Positions 1 to 6,593 of a stretch of DNA of 10,906 nucleotides are shown here, piece by piece (positions within the stretch are counted from its first letter, which is position 1; every line of letters begins with the position of its first letter). The position numbers and the translations under genes were made by a program. Below the pieces are notes generated by a model. That model was not told where the DNA came from and searched no databases. It saw only the letters and a list, made by a program, of their open reading frames with translations. The DNA comes from CAZEJK01 sp964512045 (GTDB taxonomy: Bacteria > Acidobacteriota > Thermoanaerobaculia > Thermoanaerobaculales > Sulfomarinibacteraceae): positions 1-10,906 of the forward strand of contig CAZEJK010000169.1 of the NCBI GenBank assembly GCA_964512045.1. The letters run 5' to 3'.

Positions 1-145
1 AGCCGGATCCCGGCCATCCGGTCCCCGGCGGATGCTTCGAATTTTCGAAGATACGCAGTTTTGAGCCGCTAAGGGCCTCTTCGGACAGCTCGGGCGCGTC
101 AGCAGCAAGCCACAGGAAGGTACAGGTGTCGAGCAGCAGCTTCAC
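1..145 (-). CDS. PIN-domain (VapC-like) toxin, N-terminal part, runs off the left edge, probably disrupted
   Basis: Starts with GTG at 145, overlapping the antitoxin stop by 4 bp (GTGA), so it is probably translationally coupled to it. The N-terminus reads MKLLLDTCTFLWLAADAPEL, which is the first strand of a PIN ribonuclease with the first catalytic Asp at residue 6 and matches the PIN toxins that pair with Phd-type antitoxins. After about residue 25 the translation (SGSKLRIFENSKHPPGTG...) no longer resembles a PIN domain, although the frame stays open to base 1. The change coincides with a 16-bp TTCGAA palindrome at 35-50. I infer that the toxin is either truncated by foreign sequence or an unusual variant; the missing left flank would decide. 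PIN toxins of this kind are Mg-dependent RNases that cut tRNA or mRNA. Confidence 0.55.
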   Translation of the reverse strand, partial: MKLLLDTCTFLWLAADAPELSEEALSGSKLRIFENSKHPPGTGWPGSG

Positions 146-390
146 GGCGAGGAGTGCCCTCCCTCGAAGGCATCGAGGATCTCGTCCGGCAGGACCTCGA
201 AGAAGATCGGTGGGACGACCATGCCGCGATCGATCCCCACTGGCCGCGGCTCCTCGGGAGACCTGGCGATCGGTCGAGTCTCGGCAATCGGGATGTTCCG
301 ACGACACAGGATGATCGTCTCGCCACCTTCCACCTTCTCGAGGTGACCGGAGAGGTGGGCCTTGGCCTCAGCGATGTTGAGCCGAATCAT
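142..390 (-). CDS. Phd/YefM-type antitoxin (82 aa)
   Basis: Opens MIRLNIAEAKAHLSGHLEKV, the usual start of Phd-family antitoxins: a beta strand, then an 'AKAHLS' helix that forms the DNA-binding dimer. It continues with 'GGETIILCRRNIPIAE', the family's second conserved block. The acidic, hydrophobic C-terminus (PIFFEVLPDEILDAFEG) is the expected toxin-binding tail. Length is normal for the family. I chose ATG at 390; further in-frame ATGs at 408 and upstream would add only a hydrophobic MTCIVI stretch unlike the family. The gene is followed by the PIN toxin with a GTGA overlap. Antitoxins of this family neutralise the toxin and repress their own promoter, and palindromes sit over the start region. 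Confidence 0.72.
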   Translation of the reverse strand: MIRLNIAEAKAHLSGHLEKVEGGETIILCRRNIPIAETRPIARSPEEPRPVGIDRGMVVPPIFFEVLPDEILDAFEGGHSSP

Positions 391-425
391 GATCACGATG
401 CAGGTCATATTGATGATCATGTCAA
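386..425 (-). promoter_or_regulatory. Putative autoregulatory operator/promoter of the Phd-like operon
   Basis: An AT-rich island in GC-rich DNA lies directly upstream of the antitoxin start. It holds two 8-bp palindromes, ATCATGAT (386-393, overlapping the ATG) and ATGATCAT (413-420), with centres 27 bp apart. A TTGACA hexamer in the minus direction (425-420) could be a -35 box, but no good -10 hexamer follows at 17 bp. Paired palindromes match how Phd-type antitoxins bind, but the site itself is inferred. Confidence 0.35.
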
Positions 426-430
426 TCATG

Positions 431-741
431 CACGAGACCGTTGCACTGTGGATTGCGCGCCGAGGAGCGGGGTCTGGGCACCTCCGGTAGCTGACCGGCT
501 CAGGACAGTGAGGTCGTTGGTTCTTCCACGGGATCTCTCCGCTCGCCCTGTGCTTCGGTGGAGCACCGTGCTTGAAACGGCTTCGGCGAGCAGAGAGTCC
601 ATGGCAGCTCGGCCGAGATGACGTCGTCTCTGGTTGGCACCAGCCCTCCGACGGTCGCAGCATCGCAGTCGAGCCCTCGCACGGACCGCGGACCTCTGGT
701 CCGCATCGGACCCGACTGAGGGCGTTGCTCAGCGAGACTCG
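431..741. other. Intergenic stretch without a supported gene
   Basis: This lies between the Phd-like operon and the 3' end of the histidine kinase. Open frames on both strands read through it, but none shows protein-like composition, a ribosome binding site or a recognised motif. The only structure noted is the hairpin at 688-704. Confidence 0.4.
688..704 (-). terminator. Possible hairpin downstream of the histidine kinase gene
   Basis: A perfect 7-bp inverted repeat, GCGGACC-tct-GGTCCGC, sits 38 bp beyond the kinase stop codon on the minus strand. There is no T-run after it, so it is not a classical intrinsic terminator. It may be a 3' stabilising stem or chance. Confidence 0.25.
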
Positions 742-3561
742 CTACCGCCCCAGGGGCTCCCGCACGTTCCCGTCGATCGCGCGTCGGACGGCGGTGGCCA
801 TCTGGCGCACGGTGAACGGCTTGGCGAGAAAGTGCACGCCGTCGGCGAGCACGCCCTTGTCAGAGATCACATCGGCGCTGTAGCCGGACATGAAGAGCAC
901 GGCGAGGCCGGGAACCTCCTCGCTCACGATGCGGGCCAGGTCCTGGCCGTTCATCTGCGGCATGACAACGTCGGTCACCAGCAGCTTGAGCTCGGTCCGG
1001 TGCTGTCGGGCCGAACGCAGCGCCTCGGCCGGGTTCGACGACGTGAGCACCCGGTACCCTACCCCTGCCAGCATGTCCTTCGCCATCGACACGATCGCCG
1101 ACTCGTCCTCGGCCAGCAGCACGGTCTCAGTGCCACCCGGGACGTCCTCAGGCTCGACCTCGGTGTCCGCCGCACCGTTCAGCTCGCCGTACGCGACGGG
1201 AAGGTAGATGGTGAACTCAGCTCCCTCTCCGGGAGCACTTCGCACCTCGATTGCCCCACGGTTCTGCTTGACGATGCCATACACCGTGGCCAGGCCGAGG
1301 CCCGTGCCCTCCCCCACCCCTTTGGTCGTGAAGAACGGCTCGAAGATCTGCTCGCGGGTGGTCTCGTCCATGCCGTGGCCGTCGTCGCGGATACTGATCC
1401 GCACGCCACGGCTCCAGCTTGTCTCTCCAGGACACTCGTCCGCCCGGACAGGCCAGGTCGAGATCTCGATCCGCCCTGCCCCGCCAATGGCGTCCTTTGC
1501 GTTGACCACAAGGTTGGCGAGCATCTGGTCGATCTGGGCCGGATCCATCCGGACTGGCTCCACGTCCTCGCCCGGACTCCAGACCAGCTCGATGCTCTCG
1601 CCGATCAGGCGCCGCAGCATGCTGAGCATGTCGCCGATGGTCTGATTGAGATCGAGCTGCTTGGGCGCCACGGTCTGCCGACGGGCAAAGGTCAGGAGCT
1701 GACGAACCAACGTCGCGGAGCGCTCGGCGGCCTTCACGATCTCGTCGAGGTGAGCCCGCTCGGATGTATGTGGCGCCGCCGTAAGCGACGCGATCTCGGC
1801 GTGTCCGAGAATCACACTGAGCATGTTGTTGAAGTCGTGGGCCACGCCGCCTGCAAGCCGGCCGACGGACTCCATCCTCTGCGCCTGCGCGAGCTGCTCG
1901 CGCAGCCTCTCCCGCTCGGCCTCGGCCTGCCGCACGTCGGACAGATCAACGTCGATGCAAAACAGCTCCTGGGGACGATCGCGAGGGGTGACCATGCAGT
2001 GGCTCGAGTACACGGTCACGCGGGAGCCGTCCTTGCGCATGAGCTCCAGCTCTGAAGATGGCACCGGCACGCCAGCTCGAGCCATTGCGTCCATCTCGCG
2101 AGCGACGTCGGCTCGCAGCTCGGGCGGAATGATCAGCTCCAGCAGGTTCTGGCCGAGGGCCTCCTCGGCAGTGTAGCCGTACAGCTGTCGAGAGCCCTCG
2201 TTCCAGAAGATCGTGGTGCCGTCCGGAGCGTAGCCCTGCACCGAGACCTTGGCGACGTTGTCCAGCAGGGCGCGGAACCTCTCCTCGCTTTCACGGAGAG
2301 CCGCCTCGGCCTTCTGCTTCTCAGTCACGTCGCGGATCATTCCGAGAAGGCCGACGACCTGGTTCTTTCCGTCGCGAACTGGAGTCCCGACGGTCTCCCC
2401 CGGAAACACTGATCCGTCCTTGCGGCGGTAGCTAACGACGTACGGCTCGTGGGTCTCGCGAGCCTCACGGTTGTATCGCAGACGGCCTTGCTCCGCATAG
2501 TCCTCGGCATCGGCATAGATCAGCTTGGTCTCGTGTCCCAAAGCCTCGGCGGAGCTGTAGCCGAACTGCGTCTCGAAGTTGCGGTTGACCCGCGCGATCC
2601 GACGATCCGGGTCGGCGTAGACCAGCGCGTCGGGTAGCGCCTGGAGGATCTGCTCCACCTCCAGCTGACGATCGCGCAGCTCGGTCTCGACTCGACGCTG
2701 ATCCGTAACGTCCAGAGCCGCCCCGCTGAGCGTCAGCACCTGACCATCAGCGACTCGAGTGGCCTCGCCGTAGGCGCGGACCACGCGCACCTCGCCGGTG
2801 TCTCGGCGGACGATCCGATGCTCGATGTCGTAAGGACCATGTCCGGAAGTGGCCTTCTCCATCGCCTCCTGAATCGCGACGAGGTCGTCAGGATGGGCGA
2901 GAGTCCGTATCTCGTCCAGTCCCGCCGGTGGACCGTCGCAGCCATGGATCGCCAGCCAGCTCTCGGAGAACTCCCACGCATCCTCGGGAACATGCCAGAC
3001 CCACCCGCCGACGCCAGCCAACCGCTCGGCATCGGCCAGCATCTGCCGCTGCGCCCGCAGACGGTTCTCGAACTCCCGGCGCTCGGTAATGTCCTGGATG
3101 GTCCCGCGTAGAAAGTGACCTGCCGGCCCAGCCTCTGCTTCCGGCTCGCAGATCGCGTGGATCCACTTGCAGCGCCCGGATGACAGCTCCACGCGAAGCT
3201 CGATCTCGTACGGCGTCCCGTCCTCGATGGCCCGAGTGATCGCCGAGTGAAACCTCTCCCAGTCCCTGCCGGAGTAGACCTTCGGGTAGTCGCCAAGCGG
3301 AATCGGTCCGAGAGCCGGGTCACGTTCGTAGATGGCATAGACCTCATCTGACCAGACGGGAACGCCGACGGCAGGATCGAACGACCAGTTGCCGATGCGA
3401 GCGATCCGCTGCGCCATCCGCAGGTCGGTCAACGCAGCGTCGACCTCGCGCTGCGCCTCGTTACGAGCCTCAGCAGCGAGCCGTTCGAGCTGCTCGGCGC
3501 GCCGCTCGGCGGCCTCGCATCGCGCTCTCAGATCCGCAACGCGATCGGTGGGCTCATCCAT
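742..3561 (-). CDS. Multi-PAS hybrid sensor histidine kinase (939 aa)
   Basis: A soluble signalling kinase with no signal peptide or membrane segment. Order from the chosen start: charged N-terminal coiled coil (about 8-47); four PAS/PAC domains (about 50-164, 172-290, 297-420, 422-544), seen by 'DITERRE', 'DVTDQRR' and 'DVTEKQKAEAALRESEERFR' linkers; HisKA with phospho-His575 in 'GGVAHDFNNMLS'; HATPase_c with N box 'NLVVNAKDA' (about 683-688), 'DDGHGM' (726-731) and 'GTGLGLATV' (752-760); and a C-terminal receiver with acidic pair E818/D819, phospho-acceptor Asp864 in 'TDVVMPQMNG' and Lys914 in 'AKPF'. The receiver is attached, so phosphate can pass from His to Asp within the protein; a separate output protein is expected but none is encoded nearby. 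The four PAS domains suggest cytosolic redox, gas or ligand sensing, but the ligand cannot be read. I start at ATG 3561 (MDEPTDRV) rather than an open extension to 3645, because the extension is Arg/Gly-rich and unlike the family. No strong Shine-Dalgarno is visible. Confidence 0.95.
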   Translation of the reverse strand: MDEPTDRVADLRARCEAAERRAEQLERLAAEARNEAQREVDAALTDLRMAQRIARIGNWSFDPAVGVPVWSDEVYAIYERDPALGPIPLGDYPKVYSGRDWERFHSAITRAIEDGTPYEIELRVELSSGRCKWIHAICEPEAEAGPAGHFLRGTIQDITERREFENRLRAQRQMLADAERLAGVGGWVWHVPEDAWEFSESWLAIHGCDGPPAGLDEIRTLAHPDDLVAIQEAMEKATSGHGPYDIEHRIVRRDTGEVRVVRAYGEATRVADGQVLTLSGAALDVTDQRRVETELRDRQLEVEQILQALPDALVYADPDRRIARVNRNFETQFGYSSAEALGHETKLIYADAEDYAEQGRLRYNREARETHEPYVVSYRRKDGSVFPGETVGTPVRDGKNQVVGLLGMIRDVTEKQKAEAALRESEERFRALLDNVAKVSVQGYAPDGTTIFWNEGSRQLYGYTAEEALGQNLLELIIPPELRADVAREMDAMARAGVPVPSSELELMRKDGSRVTVYSSHCMVTPRDRPQELFCIDVDLSDVRQAEAERERLREQLAQAQRMESVGRLAGGVAHDFNNMLSVILGHAEIASLTAAPHTSERAHLDEIVKAAERSATLVRQLLTFARRQTVAPKQLDLNQTIGDMLSMLRRLIGESIELVWSPGEDVEPVRMDPAQIDQMLANLVVNAKDAIGGAGRIEISTWPVRADECPGETSWSRGVRISIRDDGHGMDETTREQIFEPFFTTKGVGEGTGLGLATVYGIVKQNRGAIEVRSAPGEGAEFTIYLPVAYGELNGAADTEVEPEDVPGGTETVLLAEDESAIVSMAKDMLAGVGYRVLTSSNPAEALRSARQHRTELKLLVTDVVMPQMNGQDLARIVSEEVPGLAVLFMSGYSADVISDKGVLADGVHFLAKPFTVRQMATAVRRAIDGNVREPLGR

Positions 3562-3717
3562 ACTTCGGCCCAAGAGTAGTTCACATGATCGGTTGGAACA
3601 ACCAACGCGGCCGCGGGGCCGCCCCTGGCTGCGGGCCGCAACCAATGAGGCGTGGTGCTCGCTCGCGTCCCCTCATCTTCACCGGGCCCAGAGGCCATCG
3701 CTCGGCGTCCCGCGCTG

Positions 3718-3740
3718 GTTCGAGCCTGGCACGCTCGAAC
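3718..3740 (+). promoter_or_regulatory. Inverted repeat, likely operator of mntA-hepT (copy 1)
   Basis: A perfect 8-bp inverted repeat GTTCGAGC - 7 bp - GCTCGAAC lies just upstream of the -10 box and covers the place where a -35 box would be. The position fits a repressor or autoregulation site. The protein that binds is not known from the sequence. Confidence 0.5.
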
Positions 3741-3756
3741 GGCAGGTGGCGTGGGT

Positions 3757-3762
3757 TAGAAT
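3757..3762 (+). promoter_or_regulatory. -10 box of mntA-hepT (copy 1), leaderless start
   Basis: TAGAAT matches the sigma-70 -10 consensus in five of six bases. It ends only 7 bp before the ATG at 3770 and no Shine-Dalgarno separates them, so transcription would start at or very near the A of the start codon. A good -35 is lacking; the inverted repeat occupies that site. Confidence 0.5.
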
Positions 3763-3769
3763 GCCTTCT

Positions 3770-4084
3770 ATGACATCCGCCGAGCTGCTTCATGAGAGAC
3801 GAGACGAGCTCCAGACAGCGTGCCGGGAGCACGGTGTTCGAGAGCTTTCGGTCTTTGGCTCCATGGCTCGATCCGATACGACGGAGTCGTCGGACATCGA
3901 TTTTCTGGTCGAGTTTGTCGAGATGGATCCACACGCTCACAAGGAAGCCTACTTTGGGCTTCTGACTCGGTTGCAAGGTCTTTTTGCCAGAGACGTGGAT
4001 CTTGTCGAGGCTCCAGCCCTTCGAAATCCGTATATCAAGGGGCGAATCGAGCGAGAGCGAGTCACCGTCTATGCGGCAGCATGA
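3770..4084 (+). CDS. mntA: MntA-type nucleotidyltransferase antitoxin of a HEPN/MNT (type VII) system (104 aa), copy 1
   Basis: A minimal nucleotidyltransferase with the GS-X10-D-X-D signature: G30-S31, then D42 and D44 in 'SDIDFLVEF', and third carboxylate D77 in 'DVDLVEAP'. It ends with the family tail 'LRNPYIKGRIERERVTVYA'. In characterised HEPN/MNT pairs, MntA moves AMP from ATP onto a tyrosine next to the HepT active site and so silences the toxin. All needed residues are present. It overlaps hepT by 14 bp, so the two are co-translated. ATG 3761 is also in frame, but it lies inside the -10 box, so 3770 is preferred. The protein is identical to copy 2. Confidence 0.9.
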   Translation: MTSAELLHERRDELQTACREHGVRELSVFGSMARSDTTESSDIDFLVEFVEMDPHAHKEAYFGLLTRLQGLFARDVDLVEAPALRNPYIKGRIERERVTVYAAA

Positions 4085-4451
4085 CCGTGAGGCCTTCCTC
4101 TGGGAGATGCTCCAGGCAGCCAATGCGATTCAGGGTTTTCTCGCCGGGAAGTCCTTCGAAGAGTATGAGAACGATCTTCTGTTGAGAAGTGGTGTGGAAC
4201 GTCAGTTCGAGATCATCGGAGAGGCTCTCGGACAGGCGTTGCGGAGCTTTCCAGAGCTGGAGAGCTCGATCACAGACGCGGCGCGGATTGTCGCGTTCCG
4301 CAACAAGCTAATTCACGGGTACGCGGTCGTATCGGACCACGTTGTGTGGGCCATCGCCCACGATGAGCTGGTGCGGCTCGCTGGCGAGGTGGAAACCCTC
4401 ATTCACGGCCCATCGACCGCTCGGACCGAGAACTCGAGCCAGCGTGAGTGA
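4071..4451 (+). CDS. hepT: HepT-type HEPN RNase toxin (126 aa), copy 1
   Basis: An all-helical HEPN toxin with the catalytic R-X4-H motif at R77-H82 in 'FRNKLIHGY'. Y84 is the position that MntA adenylylates in studied systems. The 'VERQFEIIGEAL' helix (about 42-53) is typical of the family, and length is normal. HepT proteins cut RNA and stop growth when free of MntA. The start at 4071 (MRQHDREAFL) lies inside the end of mntA. A longer in-frame start at 3984 would add residues that merely shadow mntA. Downstream the convergent vapC ends at 4905. Identical to copy 2. Confidence 0.9.
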   Translation: MRQHDREAFLWEMLQAANAIQGFLAGKSFEEYENDLLLRSGVERQFEIIGEALGQALRSFPELESSITDAARIVAFRNKLIHGYAVVSDHVVWAIAHDELVRLAGEVETLIHGPSTARTENSSQRE

Positions 4452-4904
4452 GCCAGGCGACGGATCTGAGTCGAGTCGAGACCACCGAATCTCTCGGCGA
4501 CGCCCTCACACCTGGAACGTGCCGTCGCGGTAGACGAGCTGGCCGTTCACGGGGATCTCGGTGTCGCCCAAGCTGAGCGGTTCTGCCGGATGAAACGTGC
4601 CAAGATCCTGATGCTCCGATCGCATGGCAGGTGTCACGTTCACCATTGCACCTTTGTCAACGAGGAGGGACGCTCGGCTCGAGTATGGCGTGAACAGCCC
4701 CAGGACCGCAGCCTTGGCGTTGTTTCGGCGAGAGACCGGAGAGATGCAAGGTCCATTTTGAAGTGAGCGCCTGCTCGGTTTGTCGAGGAGTGATTGGGGA
4801 GCGAAGGCGGCTCGCCTCGAGCAGCGTGGGGTTGTCACCGCTCGAGACAAGAGGCAGTCGGCCTTCGTGGGGCCGTGGGGCCGCAACCGGTCGACGGGTG
4901 GTGC
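4452..4904. other. Spacer between convergent toxin-antitoxin operons (copy 1)
   Basis: About 450 bp between the 3' ends of hepT and vapC. It holds only the weak minus-strand ORF at 4506-4646, described separately. No convincing terminator hairpin with a T-run was seen on either strand. It is repeated unchanged at 6961-7413. Confidence 0.4.
4506..4646 (-). pseudogene. Unrecognised short ORF or gene-end remnant (46 aa), copy 1
   Basis: The last 46 codons of a longer open frame (which extends to 4886) look protein-like, ending 'NGQLVYRDGTFQV'. The upstream part (MRPHGPTKADCLLSR...) looks like random translation. An ATG at 4646 is preceded by AAAGG at short spacing. I do not recognise a family; it could be the tail of a larger enzyme left behind by deletion, a small gene, or chance. 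Confidence 0.2.
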
Positions 4905-5333
4905 TCAGGCGCCAGTGTCGATGCTCGGCGTCAGTCCGCAGGGCACGCCCATCGCCCCGAGCAACCGCACGAGCCTGCGATCAAGCGTACACACCGCCGC
5001 CCCGCTGCGACGGGCGCTGATGGCGTAGAGCGCATCGTAAACCGGGTGGTCGTGGGCTCTGGCGGTGGCCAGAGCCTCGATCACGAGCTCCTGCGACGGG
5101 ATGAAGGTGTCAACAAGGTCGATGGCACAACGTATCGCGTCATCGGCATCCTCGGCGCCAAGGTCGCCGACGCGGACATGCTTCCACAGGGCGTTGCCCG
5201 CCTCGGCGACGAAGAGATCCGGCGCGCGGACGCTCACAGCTTCCTCGAGAAGACGCAGCACGTCGCCGGCGCGCGGCCGCCTCAGCACCGCCTCGATTGC
5301 GGCAGAAGCATCGAGCACCAGGTGCCGGCTCAC
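4905..5333 (-). CDS. vapC: VapC-type PIN-domain RNase toxin (142 aa), copy 1
   Basis: A full PIN domain with the four acidic metal-binding residues: D8 ('LVLDAS'), E44 ('FVAEAGNAL'), D100 ('HPVYDALYA') and D118 ('CTLDRRL'). Length is normal for VapC. It starts with GTG at 5333, overlapping the VapB stop by 4 bp (GTGA), the same coupling as in the Phd-like operon. VapC toxins cut tRNA or rRNA; the target here cannot be read from sequence. Identical to copy 2. Confidence 0.92.
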   Translation of the reverse strand: MSRHLVLDASAAIEAVLRRPRAGDVLRLLEEAVSVRAPDLFVAEAGNALWKHVRVGDLGAEDADDAIRCAIDLVDTFIPSQELVIEALATARAHDHPVYDALYAISARRSGAAVCTLDRRLVRLLGAMGVPCGLTPSIDTGA

Positions 5334-5578
5334 CGCTCACGGTCCTCACGCACAGCGTCCGTCGGGTCGAGCAGCGTTTCCCGCGTGCCGCTTGCGTCCA
5401 ATGCAGCGCGCAGCTCTGCGACGGCCTCCAGCCGCCGCGTCCCCCTGGTCTCGGCCGCCACCAGCCGCTCCAGCTCCACACACGCTTGCTGGGCAAGGCT
5501 GCGGCGGCTCCGCCGCGCCTTGTCGATGAGCGCCCGATACAGATGCTCTGGCAGGTTGCGGATCTGCAGGGAGGGCAT
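5330..5578 (-). CDS. vapB: VapB/FitA-type ribbon-helix-helix antitoxin (82 aa), copy 1
   Basis: The N-terminus 'MPSLQIRNLPEHLYRAL' followed by 'ARRSRRSLAQQACVELERL' is a ribbon-helix-helix DNA-binding domain of the FitA type (about residues 1-40). The rest is a charged helical tail that would wrap the toxin. ATG at 5578 has a GGAG Shine-Dalgarno 8 bp upstream; a longer in-frame ATG at 5644 lies upstream of the promoter and is rejected. It is followed by vapC with a GTGA overlap. Confidence 0.88.
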   Translation of the reverse strand: MPSLQIRNLPEHLYRALIDKARRSRRSLAQQACVELERLVAAETRGTRRLEAVAELRAALDASGTRETLLDPTDAVREDRER

Positions 5579-5597
5579 GATCACGTCTCCGGCTTTC

Positions 5598-5626
5598 ATC
5601 ATAATGCATGCAGAGTGATGCAGCAA
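5598..5626 (-). promoter_or_regulatory. Promoter and operator of vapBC (copy 1)
   Basis: Reading the minus strand, TTGCTG (5626-5621) and TATGAT (5603-5598) are separated by exactly 17 bp. The spacer contains the palindrome TGCATGCA (5605-5612), a plausible VapB ribbon-helix-helix operator. The -10 lies 19 bp before the ATG, which leaves room for the GGAG site. Confidence 0.55.
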
Positions 5627-5865
5627 GCTCGTGGATCCAGCCATCCAGCCATCCGCTCACGTCACAGCGAGCGCATCGTCGCATCGAACCGCCGACGGAA
5701 GGCTGGCTGGTCGGCACGGGCACGGCGAGCTCTGGCCCCCTCCGAGTCGATGCTCACGTGCACGGCACGGGAACGATCTCGAGGTCCCCCGCTCTCAACG
5801 GCCTGCTGACGGTATCCATCGCAGTGCCCGGTGACGTCCCGGCAACACTCTCGTCAGGCGGCGGC

Positions 5866-6178
5866 CTACTGCGTGCTCAACGCATCCACGTCCGCCAGGT
5901 CCTGCGGCCGGCCGGCAGCCTTCTTGTTGGCGATCAACGCGTCCCGGCCAATGATCGGAATGTCGCGCCCCTGGACGCGGAAGGTCTCGCCGTCGGCTAT
6001 CGCCTCGTCGAAGGAGACTCCCGAGACGCGCGTGACCACGTCGATTCGGCGAGGCGGCAAGCCAAGCTGCAGCACGCCGTCGTACTCTGCGAAGTCGGCC
6101 TCGGACACCTCGAACGCCTCCAGCGGAGCACCGAACTCCGCCAGTCCGCGGTACACGCGCGCAGCGTTCGCTCGCGTC
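5866..6178 (-). pseudogene. Beheaded nucleotidyltransferase, copy 1 (lacks the catalytic N-terminus)
   Basis: Matches residues 49-151 of the intact gene at 8375-8830 with identical protein sequence, including the 'LIANKKAAGRPQDLADVDAL' C-terminal block. The duplication joint removes residues 1-48, which carry the 'GGHAVAFHG' and 'KDLDVFV' active-site segments. The frame stays open across the joint to an accidental ATG at 6207, giving a chimeric start (MASGPGEDEG) with no ribosome binding site. Any product would be catalytically dead. It carries two synonymous differences from the intact copy, at 6124 and 6133. Confidence 0.88.
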
Positions 6179-6226
6179 CCCTCATCTTCACCGGGCCCAG
6201 AGGCCATCGCTCGGCGTCCCGCGCTG

Positions 6227-6249
6227 GTTCGAGCCTGGCACGCTCGAAC
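6227..6249 (+). promoter_or_regulatory. Inverted repeat, likely operator of mntA-hepT (copy 2)
   Basis: The same GTTCGAGC - 7 bp - GCTCGAAC repeat as at 3718-3740. It lies within the duplicated unit, so the second operon keeps its own control region even though the DNA further upstream is different (nucleotidyltransferase remnant instead of the kinase promoter region). Confidence 0.5.
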
Positions 6250-6265
6250 GGCAGGTGGCGTGGGT

Positions 6266-6271
6266 TAGAAT
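6266..6271 (+). promoter_or_regulatory. -10 box of mntA-hepT (copy 2)
   Basis: TAGAAT, 7 bp before the ATG at 6279, identical to copy 1. Confidence 0.5.
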
Positions 6272-6278
6272 GCCTTCT

Positions 6279-6593
6279 ATGACATCCGCCGAGCTGCTTC
6301 ATGAGAGACGAGACGAGCTCCAGACAGCGTGCCGGGAGCACGGTGTTCGAGAGCTTTCGGTCTTTGGCTCCATGGCTCGATCCGATACGACGGAGTCGTC
6401 GGACATCGATTTTCTGGTCGAGTTTGTCGAGATGGATCCACACGCTCACAAGGAAGCCTACTTTGGGCTTCTGACTCGGTTGCAAGGTCTTTTTGCCAGA
6501 GACGTGGATCTTGTCGAGGCTCCAGCCCTTCGAAATCCGTATATCAAGGGGCGAATCGAGCGAGAGCGAGTCACCGTCTATGCGGCAGCATGA
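6279..6593 (+). CDS. mntA: MntA-type nucleotidyltransferase antitoxin (104 aa), copy 2
   Basis: Protein identical to the copy at 3770-4084, with GS-X10-D-X-D and the third Asp intact and its own promoter. Because both copies are complete, loss of one would not free the toxin. It overlaps hepT copy 2 by 14 bp. Confidence 0.9.
   Translation: MTSAELLHERRDELQTACREHGVRELSVFGSMARSDTTESSDIDFLVEFVEMDPHAHKEAYFGLLTRLQGLFARDVDLVEAPALRNPYIKGRIERERVTVYAAA

Larger units (their letters stand above)
3659..6167. repeat. Tandem duplication unit, copy 1 (2509 bp)
   Basis: Every base from here recurs 2509 bp downstream except two: c6124 against g8633, and g6133 against a8642. The unit holds mntA-hepT on the plus strand, vapBC on the minus strand and the last two thirds of a nucleotidyltransferase gene. 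It begins with the 11-mer tcgctcgcgtc, which recurs at 6168 and 8677. To the left of 3659 the sequence is unrelated to that left of 6168, so this is the outer left boundary. Confidence 0.97.

Noticed and set aside
634..2055. A 473-codon plus-strand open frame
   Set aside because: It is antisense to the histidine kinase, which has clear PAS, HisKA, HATPase and receiver motifs. Its translation is His/Arg/Leu-rich with no family features, as expected of a GC-rich shadow frame.
3761..3769. Upstream in-frame ATG for mntA
   Set aside because: It falls within the TAGAAT -10 box and would give only three extra residues; transcription would start downstream of it.
5608..6282. Plus-strand open frame of 224 codons (and its 252-codon relative at 8117-8875)
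   Set aside because: It lies opposite the nucleotidyltransferase and crosses the duplication joint. No motif, no ribosome binding site and compositional bias like the other shadows.
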